DNA from: UTCHB3 sp002050155
Lineage (GTDB): Bacteria > Bacteroidota > Ignavibacteria > Ignavibacteriales > Ignavibacteriaceae
Length of the DNA stretch: 64,000 nt
Assembly: GCA_030584105.1 (NCBI GenBank)
Contig: CP129491.1
Coordinates: forward strand, 2,666,001 to 2,730,000
Direction of reading: 5' to 3'
Under the pieces are notes generated by a model. It made no database searches. It saw only the letters and a list, made by a program, of their open reading frames with translations, and was not told the origin of the DNA. The position numbers and the translations under genes are program-made. Positions 45,678 to 55,211 of this stretch are shown one piece after another. The first letter of the stretch is position 1. Every line of letters starts with the position of its first letter.

Positions 45678-47603
45678 ATGGCAAAAATTGTACAAAATTA
45701 TGAACTGATGGAGCAACTTGGTCAAGGTGGGATGGGAGTGGTGTATAAAGCCCGGCACATCCATTTTAACGAAATCTACGCCATGAAGATGTTGTGGCAA
45801 CAATTCGGCAGCGACCCCACCGTACTTCAGCTTTTCGTCAACGAGGCGAAGCTCCTCCGGAAGCTTCATCATCCGAACATTGTAAATGTAACTGACATGG
45901 TAAGTTACAACAGCGAAAACTTCATTGTTATGGAATTCGTCGAGGGGCGCACCCTGGCGGAAATCATTCAAAAGGAAGTGGGCCCCATCCAACAGGTCAG
46001 AGCGATCAATCTCTTCAAACAGATGTTAGAGGGGATGGCGTATATCCACTCGCAAAATCCTCCGATTATTCACCGCGACCTCAAACCGCTGAACATCATT
46101 GTAACAAAAGATGATGTTGTTAAAATAACAGATTTTGGGCTGGCAAAAGTTTTGGATTTGAGCGCAGCGCAAAGCACGGTTATGAAAGGGACGCCACACT
46201 ACATGAGTCCGGAACAGATACGGGAACCGGGCAATATTGATGTCAGAACCGATGTATATTCCTTAGGGATGTCGCTCTATGTTATGCTCTGCGGGCGTTT
46301 GCCGTTTGATCCGGCGACGGATAACACACCTATGTTGATCTACGAGAAAGTGGTGAACAAACAAATCCCCCCACCCACTGAATATTACTCGGGCATAACC
46401 GAGAGCTTGGCAGCCTATGTGATGAAGGCAATCCACCCGAACCGGAAGCGCCGGTTTTCAAGCGCACAGCAGATGTTGGATAAGTTGGAACTGCTGGAAG
46501 ACAGAGGGGAAACTATAATGGATTACAAACCGCCACGGCTTAGCACTTTCCCTGATAATGAAGGCCGGCACGATAATGAACACCGGCACAAATCCGCAAG
46601 CGGAGACACTTCCCAACACATCAGGGAAAACCGGCTGAAAAATCTTATCCGGCTAAGCAAAAGCAGGTTTAGTAGAAACCTGCTAAGGAAAATTAAACCA
46701 TTCAGAAGCAAAAAATTCAACATCATTTTTGCCGCAGTCAGCGTTTCCCTCGTATGCTTAATACTTCTGTTTCAATTCTTATTAAAAGATTCTATACCGA
46801 CCGGCAAAGGGCTTGAAATGGTATTTGTTAAAGGAAGAAAGCTTGCTTCGTCAAGTTCCGGAGCAGATAGAGATGAGCCCGGATCTTCAAACCATAGTTA
46901 CCTAATTATACCCGGTTTTTACATAGGGAAATATGAAGTTACGCAGAAATTGTGGGAAGAAGTAATGGGAAGCAACCGCTCAATGAATAGAGGTGATAAC
47001 CTGCCGGTGGAAAATATTTCGTGGTTCGAAGCTGTTGAATTTTGCAATCGGCTGAGTGATATTTATGGTTTACAACGGGCTTATGAAATCCGGGATACAA
47101 TGGTTAAATGCGACTTTAACGCAAACGGCTACCGCCTGCCGACAGAATCTGAATGGGAATATGCCGCAACAGGTAACTCAAACTTAATTAATGAGAAACG
47201 CAATGAAGACGGGCAGTATGATGATGATTCAGACGATTATGATTCTTACTCGGGAGAAAAGTACGGAGATGTACAATATTTCGACGGGATACTCCGTTCA
47301 GAATTTGGCTGGTATCAGGATAATTCAGATTTTAATACCCATCCGGGTGGGAAAAAACTACCCAACGGGATAGGGCTTTATGATTTTATCGGTAATGTGC
47401 TGGAGTGGTGTTGGGATTTGTATGAAAATTACTATTTTCCCTTTGAGGAAAACCCAAACGGATCCGAATCGGGCACTGAACGAGTGCTTCGCGGAGGCTG
47501 TTGGGCTTCCCCGTTGGAAGATTTAACATTATCGAAACAATTCAAAGCAGAGCCGAATACCAGAAGTAGTGTCTTTGGCTTAAGACTTGTTAAATCAAAG
47601 TAA
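45678..47603 (+). CDS. Transmembrane Ser/Thr kinase with extracytoplasmic FGE-type domain
   Basis: 641 residues: kinase about 8-275 with full HRDLKPLNIIV and DFGLAKV motifs, a basic linker with SKSRFSRN-type repeats, one membrane helix about 350-373 (IIFAAVSVSLVCLILLFQFLL), then an FGE-type domain (GLEMVFVKGRK ... NGYRLPTESEWEYAA ... ERVLRGGCW ... FGLRLVKSK) that must lie outside the cytoplasm. The FGE end is much diverged and has an acidic insert (EDGQYDDDSDDYDSY). No DGR-type codon pattern. Lies 34 bp after the preceding kinase gene, in the same unit. Confidence 0.85.
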   Translation: MAKIVQNYELMEQLGQGGMGVVYKARHIHFNEIYAMKMLWQQFGSDPTVLQLFVNEAKLLRKLHHPNIVNVTDMVSYNSENFIVMEFVEGRTLAEIIQKEVGPIQQVRAINLFKQMLEGMAYIHSQNPPIIHRDLKPLNIIVTKDDVVKITDFGLAKVLDLSAAQSTVMKGTPHYMSPEQIREPGNIDVRTDVYSLGMSLYVMLCGRLPFDPATDNTPMLIYEKVVNKQIPPPTEYYSGITESLAAYVMKAIHPNRKRRFSSAQQMLDKLELLEDRGETIMDYKPPRLSTFPDNEGRHDNEHRHKSASGDTSQHIRENRLKNLIRLSKSRFSRNLLRKIKPFRSKKFNIIFAAVSVSLVCLILLFQFLLKDSIPTGKGLEMVFVKGRKLASSSSGADRDEPGSSNHSYLIIPGFYIGKYEVTQKLWEEVMGSNRSMNRGDNLPVENISWFEAVEFCNRLSDIYGLQRAYEIRDTMVKCDFNANGYRLPTESEWEYAATGNSNLINEKRNEDGQYDDDSDDYDSYSGEKYGDVQYFDGILRSEFGWYQDNSDFNTHPGGKKLPNGIGLYDFIGNVLEWCWDLYENYYFPFEENPNGSESGTERVLRGGCWASPLEDLTLSKQFKAEPNTRSSVFGLRLVKSK

Positions 47604-47641
47604 ATATTAAATTAAAATAAATCCAATCGATCGGGGCAAAA

Positions 47642-49450
47642 ATGTCAAAGACTGTAAAAAGCTATCAGTTAATTGAGCAATTAGGGCAAGGGGGAATGGG
47701 TGTTGTTTATAAGGTACGGCACATCCATTTTAATGAAATCTACGCCATGAAGATGTTGTGGCAACAATTCGGCAGCGATCAGGCGATGATCCGGCTGTTT
47801 TTGAACGAGGCAAAACTTCTCAGAAAGCTCAGTCACCCAAATATCGTTAAGGTTTCCGATATTTTTGAGTTTGAAAACAACCACTATATCGTGATGGAGT
47901 TCGTCGAGGGGCGTACCCTGGCGGAAATTATTCAGAAGGAAGTGGGGCCCATTCAGCACACCCGGGCGATCAATCTCTTCAAGCAGATGTTGGAAGGGAT
48001 GGCATATATCCAATCACAAAATCCGCCCGTACTCCACCGCGATCTCAAACCGCTGAACATTCTCGTAACTAAAGATGATGTAGTTAAAATAACCGATTTT
48101 GGGCTGGCAAAAGCGTTGGAGGTCGGTTCACAGACAAGCACCGTGATGAAGGGTACACCAAACTATATGAGCCCGGAACAGATACGGGAACCGGGCAAAA
48201 TTGATATTCGTGCGGATATCTATTCTTTGGGGATGTCGTTTTATGTAATGCTTTGCGGTCGCCTTCCCTTTGATCCGGCGATTGATACCTCCCCGATTTT
48301 AATATATGAACGGGTGATGAAGAATAAAATCCCTCCGCCAACGGCTTATTATCCCGGCATATCTGATCAGCTTTCCGATTTTGTGATGAAAGCACTCCAC
48401 CCCGATCGGGAGAGCCGGTTCGCCGGTGCACAGGAGATGCTGGAAGAGCTAAATAAATTGGAAGAAATGGGTGCAACAGTGGTAGAATCAATCAAGGGGA
48501 AGATTTCTCTCGCCGTTGTTATGAATAAAACCAAAATTAAAACCCGGCGTATTCTATCGCTTAAATTCAAAAATTTTTTGAACCAACTAATCCGCCCCCG
48601 GAAAAAAGGGGCAGGAAGCAGGCTACACAGAGCTGCAAATATTGTTAAGTTTTCTCTTCTCGCGGGTTTGTTGCTGGTTGCATTTTTTTTAATCAAAAGT
48701 TTAACTTCCGGTGAGATTCTGCACGAGATGGTCTTTGTGAAAGGGGGTACTTATTTGATGGGTTGTACGCCCGATCAGGAACCCGAATGTAACGAAAGCA
48801 CTAACCCGGCGAAAACAGTTTCCGTTAACGACTTTTATATCTCCAAATACGAAGTTACGCAGGAGCTTTGGGAAAGTGTTATGGATTTTAACCCTTCCAA
48901 ATATGAGGGTAAAAATCTGCCGGTCGAAGGAGTCAGCTGGCTCTATGCAGTTGAATTTTGCAACTGGTTAAGCGATAAAGAAGGGTTGGAAAGGGCTTAC
49001 AGCGGTGGGAGTATGAATATTTCGTGCAATTTTCAGGCAAACGGTTACAGGTTGCCCACCGAGGCGGAGTGGGAATACGCCGCACGGGGTGGTTTGCGTT
49101 CGGGAAATTATAAGTACAGTGGCAGCAGCGATATTGAGAAAATTGCCTGGTATAAGAAGAATTCTAACAAGGTTTCCCACCCGGTGGGAAGAATGCTGCC
49201 GAACGAACTTGGGCTTTACGATATGAGTGGTAACATTTGGGAGTGGTGCTGGGATAATTGTATGGATTTAGGTTCAAAAACAAGTGACACAAATAATAAT
49301 TCACAATTAGCGTGGATTCTGAATTATCGGGCGCTTCGTGGGGGTGATTGGTCCCGACAGGGGAGTGATTGCCGGGTTTCTGCGCGTGGTTGCAATCATT
49401 ATACTTCTAAAGGCACCAATATCGGCTTTCGGCTTGTGAGATCAAAATAG
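47642..49450 (+). CDS. Transmembrane Ser/Thr kinase with extracytoplasmic FGE-type domain
   Basis: 602 residues, same plan as the previous gene: kinase 8-275 (GQGGMG, AMKML, VLHRDLKPLNILV, DFGLAKA, YMSPEQI), a basic linker rich in Lys/Arg, one membrane helix about 335-356 (FSLLAGLLLVAFFLI), then FGE-type domain (MVFVKGGTYLMGCTPDQEPEC ... FQANGYRLPTEAEWEYAARGG ... YRALRGGDW ... IGFRLVRSK). Last gene of the three-gene unit that begins at 44567. Confidence 0.85.
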   Translation: MSKTVKSYQLIEQLGQGGMGVVYKVRHIHFNEIYAMKMLWQQFGSDQAMIRLFLNEAKLLRKLSHPNIVKVSDIFEFENNHYIVMEFVEGRTLAEIIQKEVGPIQHTRAINLFKQMLEGMAYIQSQNPPVLHRDLKPLNILVTKDDVVKITDFGLAKALEVGSQTSTVMKGTPNYMSPEQIREPGKIDIRADIYSLGMSFYVMLCGRLPFDPAIDTSPILIYERVMKNKIPPPTAYYPGISDQLSDFVMKALHPDRESRFAGAQEMLEELNKLEEMGATVVESIKGKISLAVVMNKTKIKTRRILSLKFKNFLNQLIRPRKKGAGSRLHRAANIVKFSLLAGLLLVAFFLIKSLTSGEILHEMVFVKGGTYLMGCTPDQEPECNESTNPAKTVSVNDFYISKYEVTQELWESVMDFNPSKYEGKNLPVEGVSWLYAVEFCNWLSDKEGLERAYSGGSMNISCNFQANGYRLPTEAEWEYAARGGLRSGNYKYSGSSDIEKIAWYKKNSNKVSHPVGRMLPNELGLYDMSGNIWEWCWDNCMDLGSKTSDTNNNSQLAWILNYRALRGGDWSRQGSDCRVSARGCNHYTSKGTNIGFRLVRSK

Positions 49451-49851
49451 TAGTGATTTTGGCGAAGTGATGGTTGTTCCCGGGGAGGGTGTTGGTTCGG
49501 GGAGTTCCGATAGAGGTGGTGTGCTCGAATCAGGTGAAGCAGAAAAAGTGTTTGATTTTTCAGAAGAGGTCATTCAGATGTCTGCGTGGTGGTCTGTGCG
49601 AATCAACCGAAGACGGGCATACAAATTTTTTCGCCGGTAAATTCAATAATTGCCCGTAAATATTGAAATATTACGGAAAGTTTGAATATTTTCGTTATCT
49701 CACATTTCGTTTTCTTTCATCAGTCAGGTTTTTATGGTTTATGGCTAAAATACCGGATTTACAAAGGCTTTTCGTTCAAACAGGGCAGTGTGTGCTGCCC
49801 CGGCGTTAAACAATGTTACCAATTTAAATTAAAAATAGTTGGGCCGGAAAT
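49451..49851. other. Intergenic region before the FGE-only genes
   Basis: 400 bp. A weak open frame (49474-49659) starts with GTG and has no domain; its codon pattern is unlike the neighbours and I do not call it. The region contains the shared array motif at 49675-49692, but here 159 bp before the next start, unlike the 45-48 bp seen elsewhere. Confidence 0.45.
49675..49692 (+). promoter_or_regulatory. Shared array motif, copy 3
   Basis: GGAAAGTTTGAATATTTT, nearly the same as copy 1 at 42580. It lies 159 bp before the annotated ATG at 49852, so either the leader is long or an earlier start is used. Confidence 0.45.
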
Positions 49852-50853
49852 ATGGTTACAAATAACAAACAAAAGTTACGCAATTCTTCGCTGTTTTTTT
49901 TGCTTCTGGGCGTAGTGGCTACTTTACTGATCACTCTGGTAGTGGCGTTCGTAATATTCGAAAAATCAGACGCCGCCGGCGAGCTTAACACTTCTTCTAC
50001 CGCAGATACGGCAAATCGTAATTCACCGGAAATGGTGTTAGTTGAAGGCGGAACATTTATGATGGGCTGCACTTCTGAACAAGGGGGCGATTGCTACAAT
50101 TATGAAAAACCCGCTCATCAGGTTACATTAAATAGTTTCTATATAAATAAATTTGAGGTTACTTTTGGGCAGTTTTCCAGGTTTATTGAGGAGACCGGCT
50201 ACAAAACAGATGCCGAAAAATCAGGCATTTGCTATCTCCGGTACGGAGATTCGTGGAGGGTTTTCTCCGGCGTGAACTGGCGCTTTGATGTCAACGCAAA
50301 GATTAGAAGCAACTCCGAGAGGAATCACCCGGTTATCTATGTAAGCTGGGCAGACGCAGTGGCGTACTGCAACTGGTTAAGCGATAAAGAAGGGTTGGAA
50401 AGGGCTTACAGCGGTGCCGGAAACTCTGTTTCCTGCGATTTCAATGCTAACGGGTATCGCCTTCCAACTGAGGCGGAGTGGGAGTACGCCGCACGGGGTG
50501 GCAGAAAATCGAAAAGCTATAAATATTGCGGCAGCAATATCTTAGGGGAGGTTGCATGGTATGATGGTAACTCATGGGGCAGAACACACGAAGTGGGCAA
50601 AAAGCTGCCGAACGAGCTTGGGCTTTTTGATATGAGCGGTAATGTCTGGGATTGGTGTTGGGATTGGAAGGGGGATTATTCTGCCGTAAGTCAAGTAAAC
50701 CCTACGGGACCGCAATGGGGGCAATACCGAACATTGCGAGGTGGCAGTTGGTCTGAAAACCCGAGTTATGGCCGTGTGGGGGCACGAGGCATTATTTCCG
50801 GCAATTATGGGTATAATAATACCGGGTTTCGGGTGGCAAGATCAAGGATGTAG
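49852..50853 (+). CDS. Membrane-anchored FGE-type domain protein (no kinase)
   Basis: 333 residues. A short cytoplasmic tail is followed by a membrane helix at about 14-38 (LFFLLLGVVATLLITLVVAFVIF), a Ser/Thr linker and an FGE-sulfatase domain (PEMVLVEGGTFMMGCTSEQ ... NPVIYVSWADAVAYCNWLS-like core ... YRTLRGGSW ... NNTGFRVARSRM). It has the TGYKTDAEKSG/VNWRFD segment of longer FGE proteins that its neighbours lack. The C-terminal region shows ordinary divergence, not the DGR codon pattern. Confidence 0.82.
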   Translation: MVTNNKQKLRNSSLFFLLLGVVATLLITLVVAFVIFEKSDAAGELNTSSTADTANRNSPEMVLVEGGTFMMGCTSEQGGDCYNYEKPAHQVTLNSFYINKFEVTFGQFSRFIEETGYKTDAEKSGICYLRYGDSWRVFSGVNWRFDVNAKIRSNSERNHPVIYVSWADAVAYCNWLSDKEGLERAYSGAGNSVSCDFNANGYRLPTEAEWEYAARGGRKSKSYKYCGSNILGEVAWYDGNSWGRTHEVGKKLPNELGLFDMSGNVWDWCWDWKGDYSAVSQVNPTGPQWGQYRTLRGGSWSENPSYGRVGARGIISGNYGYNNTGFRVARSRM

Positions 50854-50909
50854 TGATTTTTTTTCAGAGAGAATTTGAATAATCAAAATATGGAAGCAGC
50901 GAACAAGTT

Positions 50910-51827
50910 ATGAAAGCACTTAAAACAATAACCGGCGCGGTATTTCTCCTTTTTGTGATATTTCTGTCTGCGTGTGAAAAACCTAAGAAGCCCGGAGACG
51001 ATGATGTTTCAACGGATAAGGAAAAATCGGCTGAAACATCCGGGGCTGATAAGAAAGAGGGGGAAATTTCGGGTGAAAACAAAATAACAGCCAAAACTTC
51101 CGAAATGGTGTTTGTTGAGGGCGGCACATTTACAATGGGGTGCACACCCGATCGGGATGGTGAGTGCTTAAATGACGAAAAACCGAAGCACAAAGTTACC
51201 CTGAGTGATTTTTATATCGGCAAGTATGAAGTTACGCAGGAATTATGGGATAGTGTGTTGGGTAGTAATCCCGCTGAATTTAAAGGTTCAAATCTCCCGG
51301 TTGAAAATGTAAGCTGGAATGATGCTGTAGAGTTTTGCAATAAGTTGAGTGACAGAGAGGGGTTGCAAAGAGCTTACAGTGGAAGCGGGAAAAATATTGT
51401 TTGCAATTTTAATTCAAATGGTTACCGGTTACCCACAGAGGCAGAGTGGGAATATGCAGCAAGGGGAGGAAACCTGACAAAGAATTACAAATACAGCGGA
51501 AGCAACATCATCGATGAAGTTGCCTGGTACGAAGATAATTTAGGGAGCAAAACTCACCAAACAGGAAAGAAGCAACCGAACGAATTAGGGCTTTATGATA
51601 TGACCGGCAATGTTTGGGAGTGGTGTTGGGATTGGTACTCACGAAATTACTACACATCTTCCGGCAAAACGAATCCCAAGGGGGCTTCAACCGGCAAGTA
51701 TCGGGTGTATCGCGGCGGAAGTTGGCTTCATGATCCGCAAAACTGCAGAGTAGCAAATCGTGATTGCAATAAGCCCGATTTCAGGTACAGCAGCCTTGGT
51801 TTCAGGTTAGCGAGAACAAAACTGTAG
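50910..51827 (+). CDS. FGE-type domain lipoprotein (no kinase)
   Basis: 305 residues. Signal peptide with lipobox LSAC (Cys at about residue 22), a Lys/Asp/Ser-rich linker (to about 65), then an FGE-type domain (SEMVFVEGGTFTMGCTPDRDGEC ... NSNGYRLPTEAEWEYAARGG ... YRVYRGGSWLHDPQNCRVANRDCNKPDFRYSSLGFRLARTKL). The C-terminus resembles the VR proteins but has changed at all codon positions, so it is a relative outside active diversification. Follows 49852 by 56 bp; probably one unit. Confidence 0.82.
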   Translation: MKALKTITGAVFLLFVIFLSACEKPKKPGDDDVSTDKEKSAETSGADKKEGEISGENKITAKTSEMVFVEGGTFTMGCTPDRDGECLNDEKPKHKVTLSDFYIGKYEVTQELWDSVLGSNPAEFKGSNLPVENVSWNDAVEFCNKLSDREGLQRAYSGSGKNIVCNFNSNGYRLPTEAEWEYAARGGNLTKNYKYSGSNIIDEVAWYEDNLGSKTHQTGKKQPNELGLYDMTGNVWEWCWDWYSRNYYTSSGKTNPKGASTGKYRVYRGGSWLHDPQNCRVANRDCNKPDFRYSSLGFRLARTKL

Positions 51828-51940
51828 TGGTTGTTTGTAGTTGGAAAATTCTGAAGCCGGCTTTTGGGACGGATATTTTTATGCTTTTGGTACAAAGTTT
51901 TAATGGGCATAATGAAAATAATCCTGCAGGTCAGTTTCTT

Positions 51941-51959
51941 AAGAAAAAATCGATATTTT
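51941..51959 (+). promoter_or_regulatory. Shared array motif, copy 4
   Basis: AAGAAAAAATCGATATTTT, ending 44 bp before the ATG at 52004; the identical arrangement in the duplicate lies at 55212-55230. The GCATAAAGGATTAAAC following it is common to both duplicates. Confidence 0.5.
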
Positions 51960-52003
51960 GCATAAAGGATTAAACTTTTTTTTGGAATCATAAATAATAT
52001 AAA

Positions 52004-53836
52004 ATGGCAAAAACAGTACATATTTACGAACTGATTGAACAACTTGGACAGGGTGGAATGGGTGTTGTGTATAAAGCGCGCCACCGTCACTTCGATGAAA
52101 TTTATGCCGTAAAGATGTTGTGGCAGCAGTTCGGAAGTAACCCGACAGTGCTTAAGCTTTTTCTGAACGAAGCGAAGCTGCTCAGAACGCTCAGCCATCC
52201 GAACATCGTTGGCGTTTCCGATATTTTTGATTATGAGGGTAACTACTACATCGTTATGGAGTTCGTTGAGGGGCGAACGCTTTCTGAGATAATCAAAAAA
52301 GAAGTGGGGCCTATCCGTCGTTCCCGGGCGGTTAATCTCTTTAAGCAGATGTTGGAAGGAATGGCTTACATCCACTCACATAATCCTCCGATTATTCACC
52401 GTGATTTGAAGCCGCCGAACATCCTTATTACATCGGATGACCGGGTTAAAATTGCAGATTTCGGAATAGCCAAAGTTTTGGAGGCGGGTCAGGGGGCATC
52501 AACCGTTGTAAAAGGTACTCCGGTTTATATGAGTCCCGAATCAATAATTAATCCTTCCTCCGTAGATATTCGTACCGATGTATATTCACTCGGAATGACC
52601 TTTTACGAGATGCTCTGCGCCAAAACCCCCTTCACCGGTGATGATACCATCACCCCCACCGCAGTTTACGCCCGAATAATAAGCGGTGAGCTTCCGCCAC
52701 CGACAGAGTTCTATCCCGGCATATCCGATGAGCTTACCGCCTATGTGATGAAGGCAATTCACCCGGACAGAGAGAAAAGGTTTTCAAGTGCGATGGAGAT
52801 GTACTACGCACTGGAAGAATTAGAAAAAGACGGTGCCACCGTTTACGGAAGTGATGTTGGTGCGGGTCATGGAGTGGCAGGTTTTAAGGAAATGGGTGAT
52901 TCTTCAGGGTTCGCCGGTACTTTCTCTTCTGATTTTGGTCTGCCAAAGTTTGGAATACCTGCAAACGCCGGATCGGGTGGCGGTAACATATCAAACGCCG
53001 GAAGAGATGCACTTAAGCGGGAAATGGCAAACTCACAATTCCAAACTGATGCAAAATCGGGGAACGAGATAAAAACCAAAACCGGAATGGAACTTGTTTC
53101 AGTTGAAGGCGGCACATTTAGGATGGGTAGTGATGAAGGTGACTCAGATGAGCAACCTGTTCACGAAGTTACATTGGATAGTTTTTTAATTGGTAAATAC
53201 CCGGTTACACAGGCACAGTGGGAGAGTGTAATGGGTAGAAATCCGTCATGGTTCAAAGGTTCCAAACTCCCTGTTGAGAATATAAGGTGGTATGATGCGG
53301 TTGAGTTTTGCAACAGATTAAGTGAATTAGAAGGGCTTGACCCATACTATATTATTAGGGAAACTAAGGCAACCGGATTTTGGAAATCGTTAATGGGTTC
53401 AACGGAAATTGTAGTTGAATGTTCCGGAAATTCCAACGGCTACAGGTTACCAACTGAGGCGGAATGGGAATATGCGGCAAGGGGTGGGAACCGGACAAGG
53501 AATTATAAATACAGCGGGAGCGACAACACAGGAGCAGTAGCCTGGTACGATGGTAATTCAGGCATTAAAACACACGAAGTTGGATTAAAGCAACCGAACG
53601 AAATAGGAATCTATGATATGAGCGGCAATGTATATGAGTGGTGTTGGGATTGGAAAGGAGATTACACATCCCCAAGCCAAACGAATCCTAAGGGACCCTC
53701 ATCGGGCGAATATCGAGTGCTTCGCGGCGGGTGTTGGTACAGCGTCGCGCGGAACTGCCGTGTGGCGAATCGTGGCAGCAGCATGCCCGGCTTCAGGAAC
53801 AGCAGCCTCGGCTTCCGGCTCGCACGGAATAAGTAA
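52004..53836 (+). CDS. Ser/Thr kinase-FGE fusion with DGR-type variable C-terminus, duplicate A
   Basis: 610 residues, no membrane helix: kinase about 8-275 (GQGGMG, AVKML, HRDLKPPNILI, DFGIAKV, YMSPE), a Gly/Ser-rich linker with GHGVAGF and SGGGNISNAG, FGE-type domain from about 360 (GMELVSVEGGTFRMGSDEGDSDE) to the end. The terminal LRGGCWYSVARNCRVANRGSS..GFRLARNK is the variable region. Almost identical to 55277 through the kinase and most of the FGE domain. Expected to be cytoplasmic; the variable face would then bind an intracellular ligand or partner and signal to the kinase. That is inference from architecture. Confidence 0.87.
   Translation: MAKTVHIYELIEQLGQGGMGVVYKARHRHFDEIYAVKMLWQQFGSNPTVLKLFLNEAKLLRTLSHPNIVGVSDIFDYEGNYYIVMEFVEGRTLSEIIKKEVGPIRRSRAVNLFKQMLEGMAYIHSHNPPIIHRDLKPPNILITSDDRVKIADFGIAKVLEAGQGASTVVKGTPVYMSPESIINPSSVDIRTDVYSLGMTFYEMLCAKTPFTGDDTITPTAVYARIISGELPPPTEFYPGISDELTAYVMKAIHPDREKRFSSAMEMYYALEELEKDGATVYGSDVGAGHGVAGFKEMGDSSGFAGTFSSDFGLPKFGIPANAGSGGGNISNAGRDALKREMANSQFQTDAKSGNEIKTKTGMELVSVEGGTFRMGSDEGDSDEQPVHEVTLDSFLIGKYPVTQAQWESVMGRNPSWFKGSKLPVENIRWYDAVEFCNRLSELEGLDPYYIIRETKATGFWKSLMGSTEIVVECSGNSNGYRLPTEAEWEYAARGGNRTRNYKYSGSDNTGAVAWYDGNSGIKTHEVGLKQPNEIGIYDMSGNVYEWCWDWKGDYTSPSQTNPKGPSSGEYRVLRGGCWYSVARNCRVANRGSSMPGFRNSSLGFRLARNK
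53716..53826 (+). other. DGR-type variable region 2 (VR2)
   Basis: Three codons still read AAC/AAT (in ARNCR, VANR and RNSS), which is the inferred template state, so this copy may be the least mutated of the three at these sites. Of the eleven shifting columns, third bases are the same as in VR1 and VR3. The GC-rich stretch at the end (GGCTTCCGGCTCGCACGG) is in the place of a DGR initiation-of-homing site; that role is inferred. Confidence 0.75.
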
Positions 53837-53935
53837 CCGGAGTGAAAAAGCCCGTAAATTTGAAGTTTTGTTTAACTCAGGGAAACCGGCAATCTGTTCA
53901 GACAGGCAACGGAAGTGAAAAAGCCCGTAAATGAT
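53835..53935 (+). repeat. 73-bp-spaced repeat across the stop of the 52004 gene
   Basis: AACCGGAGTGAAAAAGCCCG, just after the stop codon, recurs as CAACGGAAGTGAAAAAGCCCG 73 bp further (AGTGAAAA at 53841 and 53914) and continues GTAAAT in both. Another gene-end echo with the usual spacing. It is absent after the duplicate gene at 57136. Confidence 0.75.
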
Positions 53936-53996
53936 GCCGGGTGTTAAAAAGTTAAAGATTTTTTAATAACCTGAGTGCAAAAGGGTTGTATCACAC

Positions 53997-54013
53997 GAAA
54001 AATTTCATATTTT
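53997..54013 (+). promoter_or_regulatory. Shared array motif, copy 5
   Basis: GAAAAATTTCATATTTT, ending 47 bp before the ATG at 54061. The next 30 bp (TTAATTTATTTCTCTTTTCTTT) also resemble those after copy 2. Confidence 0.55.
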
Positions 54014-54060
54014 GGTGGTTAATTTATTTCTCTTTTCTTTCATAATAGTAGTTGTGTAAC

Positions 54061-55098
54061 ATGTCGGTTAATCTGCAAAATATCAATGTGCAAAATGAAG
54101 GATCGGTATCACTTCCGGTGCATTTTAATCTTCTGAAAACTGATCTCACAAACGGCTCATCCGGAAGCGGCCACAACTTCGGAAGTGGCTACGCTTCATT
54201 CCCTCCGCCGAATCCAAAAGGAAAAATAACGGTCGGCAAAATATTTGGCTTTGTTGTTATAATTTTAGGAGTGGTTTTATTCAGTGTAACCGTTTATATG
54301 TTGATACGGGAATTAAGTTCTGAGGAAACTGCTCAAAAACCTGCGGCCGCTCCGGTTAAAAAGGAAGAAGTTCCGGAGGGGTATGTTTTCGTTGAAGGGG
54401 GCACATTTTTAATGGGCTGCACTTCAGAACAGGGTTACGATTGCTGGCAGGACGAATATCCGGCGCACGAGGTTACATTGAGCGATTTTTACATCTCAAA
54501 ATATGAAGTAACGCAGGCGCAATGGGATAGCATCATGCCGGTAAACCCTTCTTTCTACAGGGGGGCTTCTCTTCCTGTTGAATTAATTTCGTGGTACGAT
54601 GCAATCGAATTTTGCAACAAACTTAGCGAGAAAGAGGGGTTAAAACCTGCATACAGCGGCACAGGAACAAATATTACCTGCAATTTTTACGCCAACGGTT
54701 ACAGGTTACCTACTGAAGCCGAGTGGGAGTACGCAGCACGGGGAGGGCGAAAATCGAAAAATTTCAAATACAGCGGAAGCAATAATATCGATCTTATTGC
54801 CTGGTATGCAGGCAACTCCGGATACAGACCGCATGATGTGGGGACTAAACTTCCGAACGAGCTTGGCATTTATGACATGACCGGAAATGTGTGGGAATGG
54901 TGCTGGGACTGGAAAGTGGGCTATAGTAGCCGCCGTCAGACCAACCCTATTGGGGGTATTACCGGAGATCAAAAAGCGTTGCGCGGTGGCAGTTGGTTTT
55001 TCGCCGCACAGTATGCCCGTGTTTCTAATCGGGGGGACCATTGGCCCGTCTATGGCAGAAATAATTTAGGCTTCCGCCTTGTGAGAACAAAACTGTAG
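54061..55098 (+). CDS. Membrane-anchored FGE-type domain protein (no kinase)
   Basis: 345 residues from ATG 54061; a TTG at 54052 would add three residues, but ATG fits the 47-bp motif spacing. The N-terminal 60 residues are polar, then one membrane helix (about 64-86, IFGFVVIILGVVLFSVTVYMLI), a short linker and an FGE-type domain (GYVFVEGGTFLMGCTSEQGYDC ... FYANGYRLPTEAEWEYAARGG ... QKALRGGSWFFAAQYARVSNRGDHWPVYGRNNLGFRLVRTKL). Orientation would put the FGE part outside. It sits between the two duplicated kinase-FGE genes. Confidence 0.83.
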   Translation: MSVNLQNINVQNEGSVSLPVHFNLLKTDLTNGSSGSGHNFGSGYASFPPPNPKGKITVGKIFGFVVIILGVVLFSVTVYMLIRELSSEETAQKPAAAPVKKEEVPEGYVFVEGGTFLMGCTSEQGYDCWQDEYPAHEVTLSDFYISKYEVTQAQWDSIMPVNPSFYRGASLPVELISWYDAIEFCNKLSEKEGLKPAYSGTGTNITCNFYANGYRLPTEAEWEYAARGGRKSKNFKYSGSNNIDLIAWYAGNSGYRPHDVGTKLPNELGIYDMTGNVWEWCWDWKVGYSSRRQTNPIGGITGDQKALRGGSWFFAAQYARVSNRGDHWPVYGRNNLGFRLVRTKL

Positions 55099-55211
55099 TG
55101 GTTGTTTGTAGTTGGAAAATTCTGAAGCCGGCTTTTGGGACGGATATTTTTATGCTTTTGGTACAAAGTTTTAATGGGCATAATGAAAATAATCCTGCAG
55201 GTCAGTTTCTT

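Larger units (their letters stand above)
51812..53826 (+). repeat. 2-kb direct duplication, copy 1
   Basis: From GAGAACAAAACTGTAG at 51812 (end of the preceding gene) through the whole kinase-FGE gene, this segment matches 55083-57127 with few differences. The copies diverge mainly in the WCWD/YTSP stretch and in the variable region at the end. Copy 2 carries an extra 21-bp tandem unit (NTDAKSG). Confidence 0.85.

Noticed and set aside
49474..49659. 61-residue frame between kinase and FGE genes
   Set aside because: GTG start without ribosome site, no recognisable feature, overlaps the array motif region only; likely non-coding.
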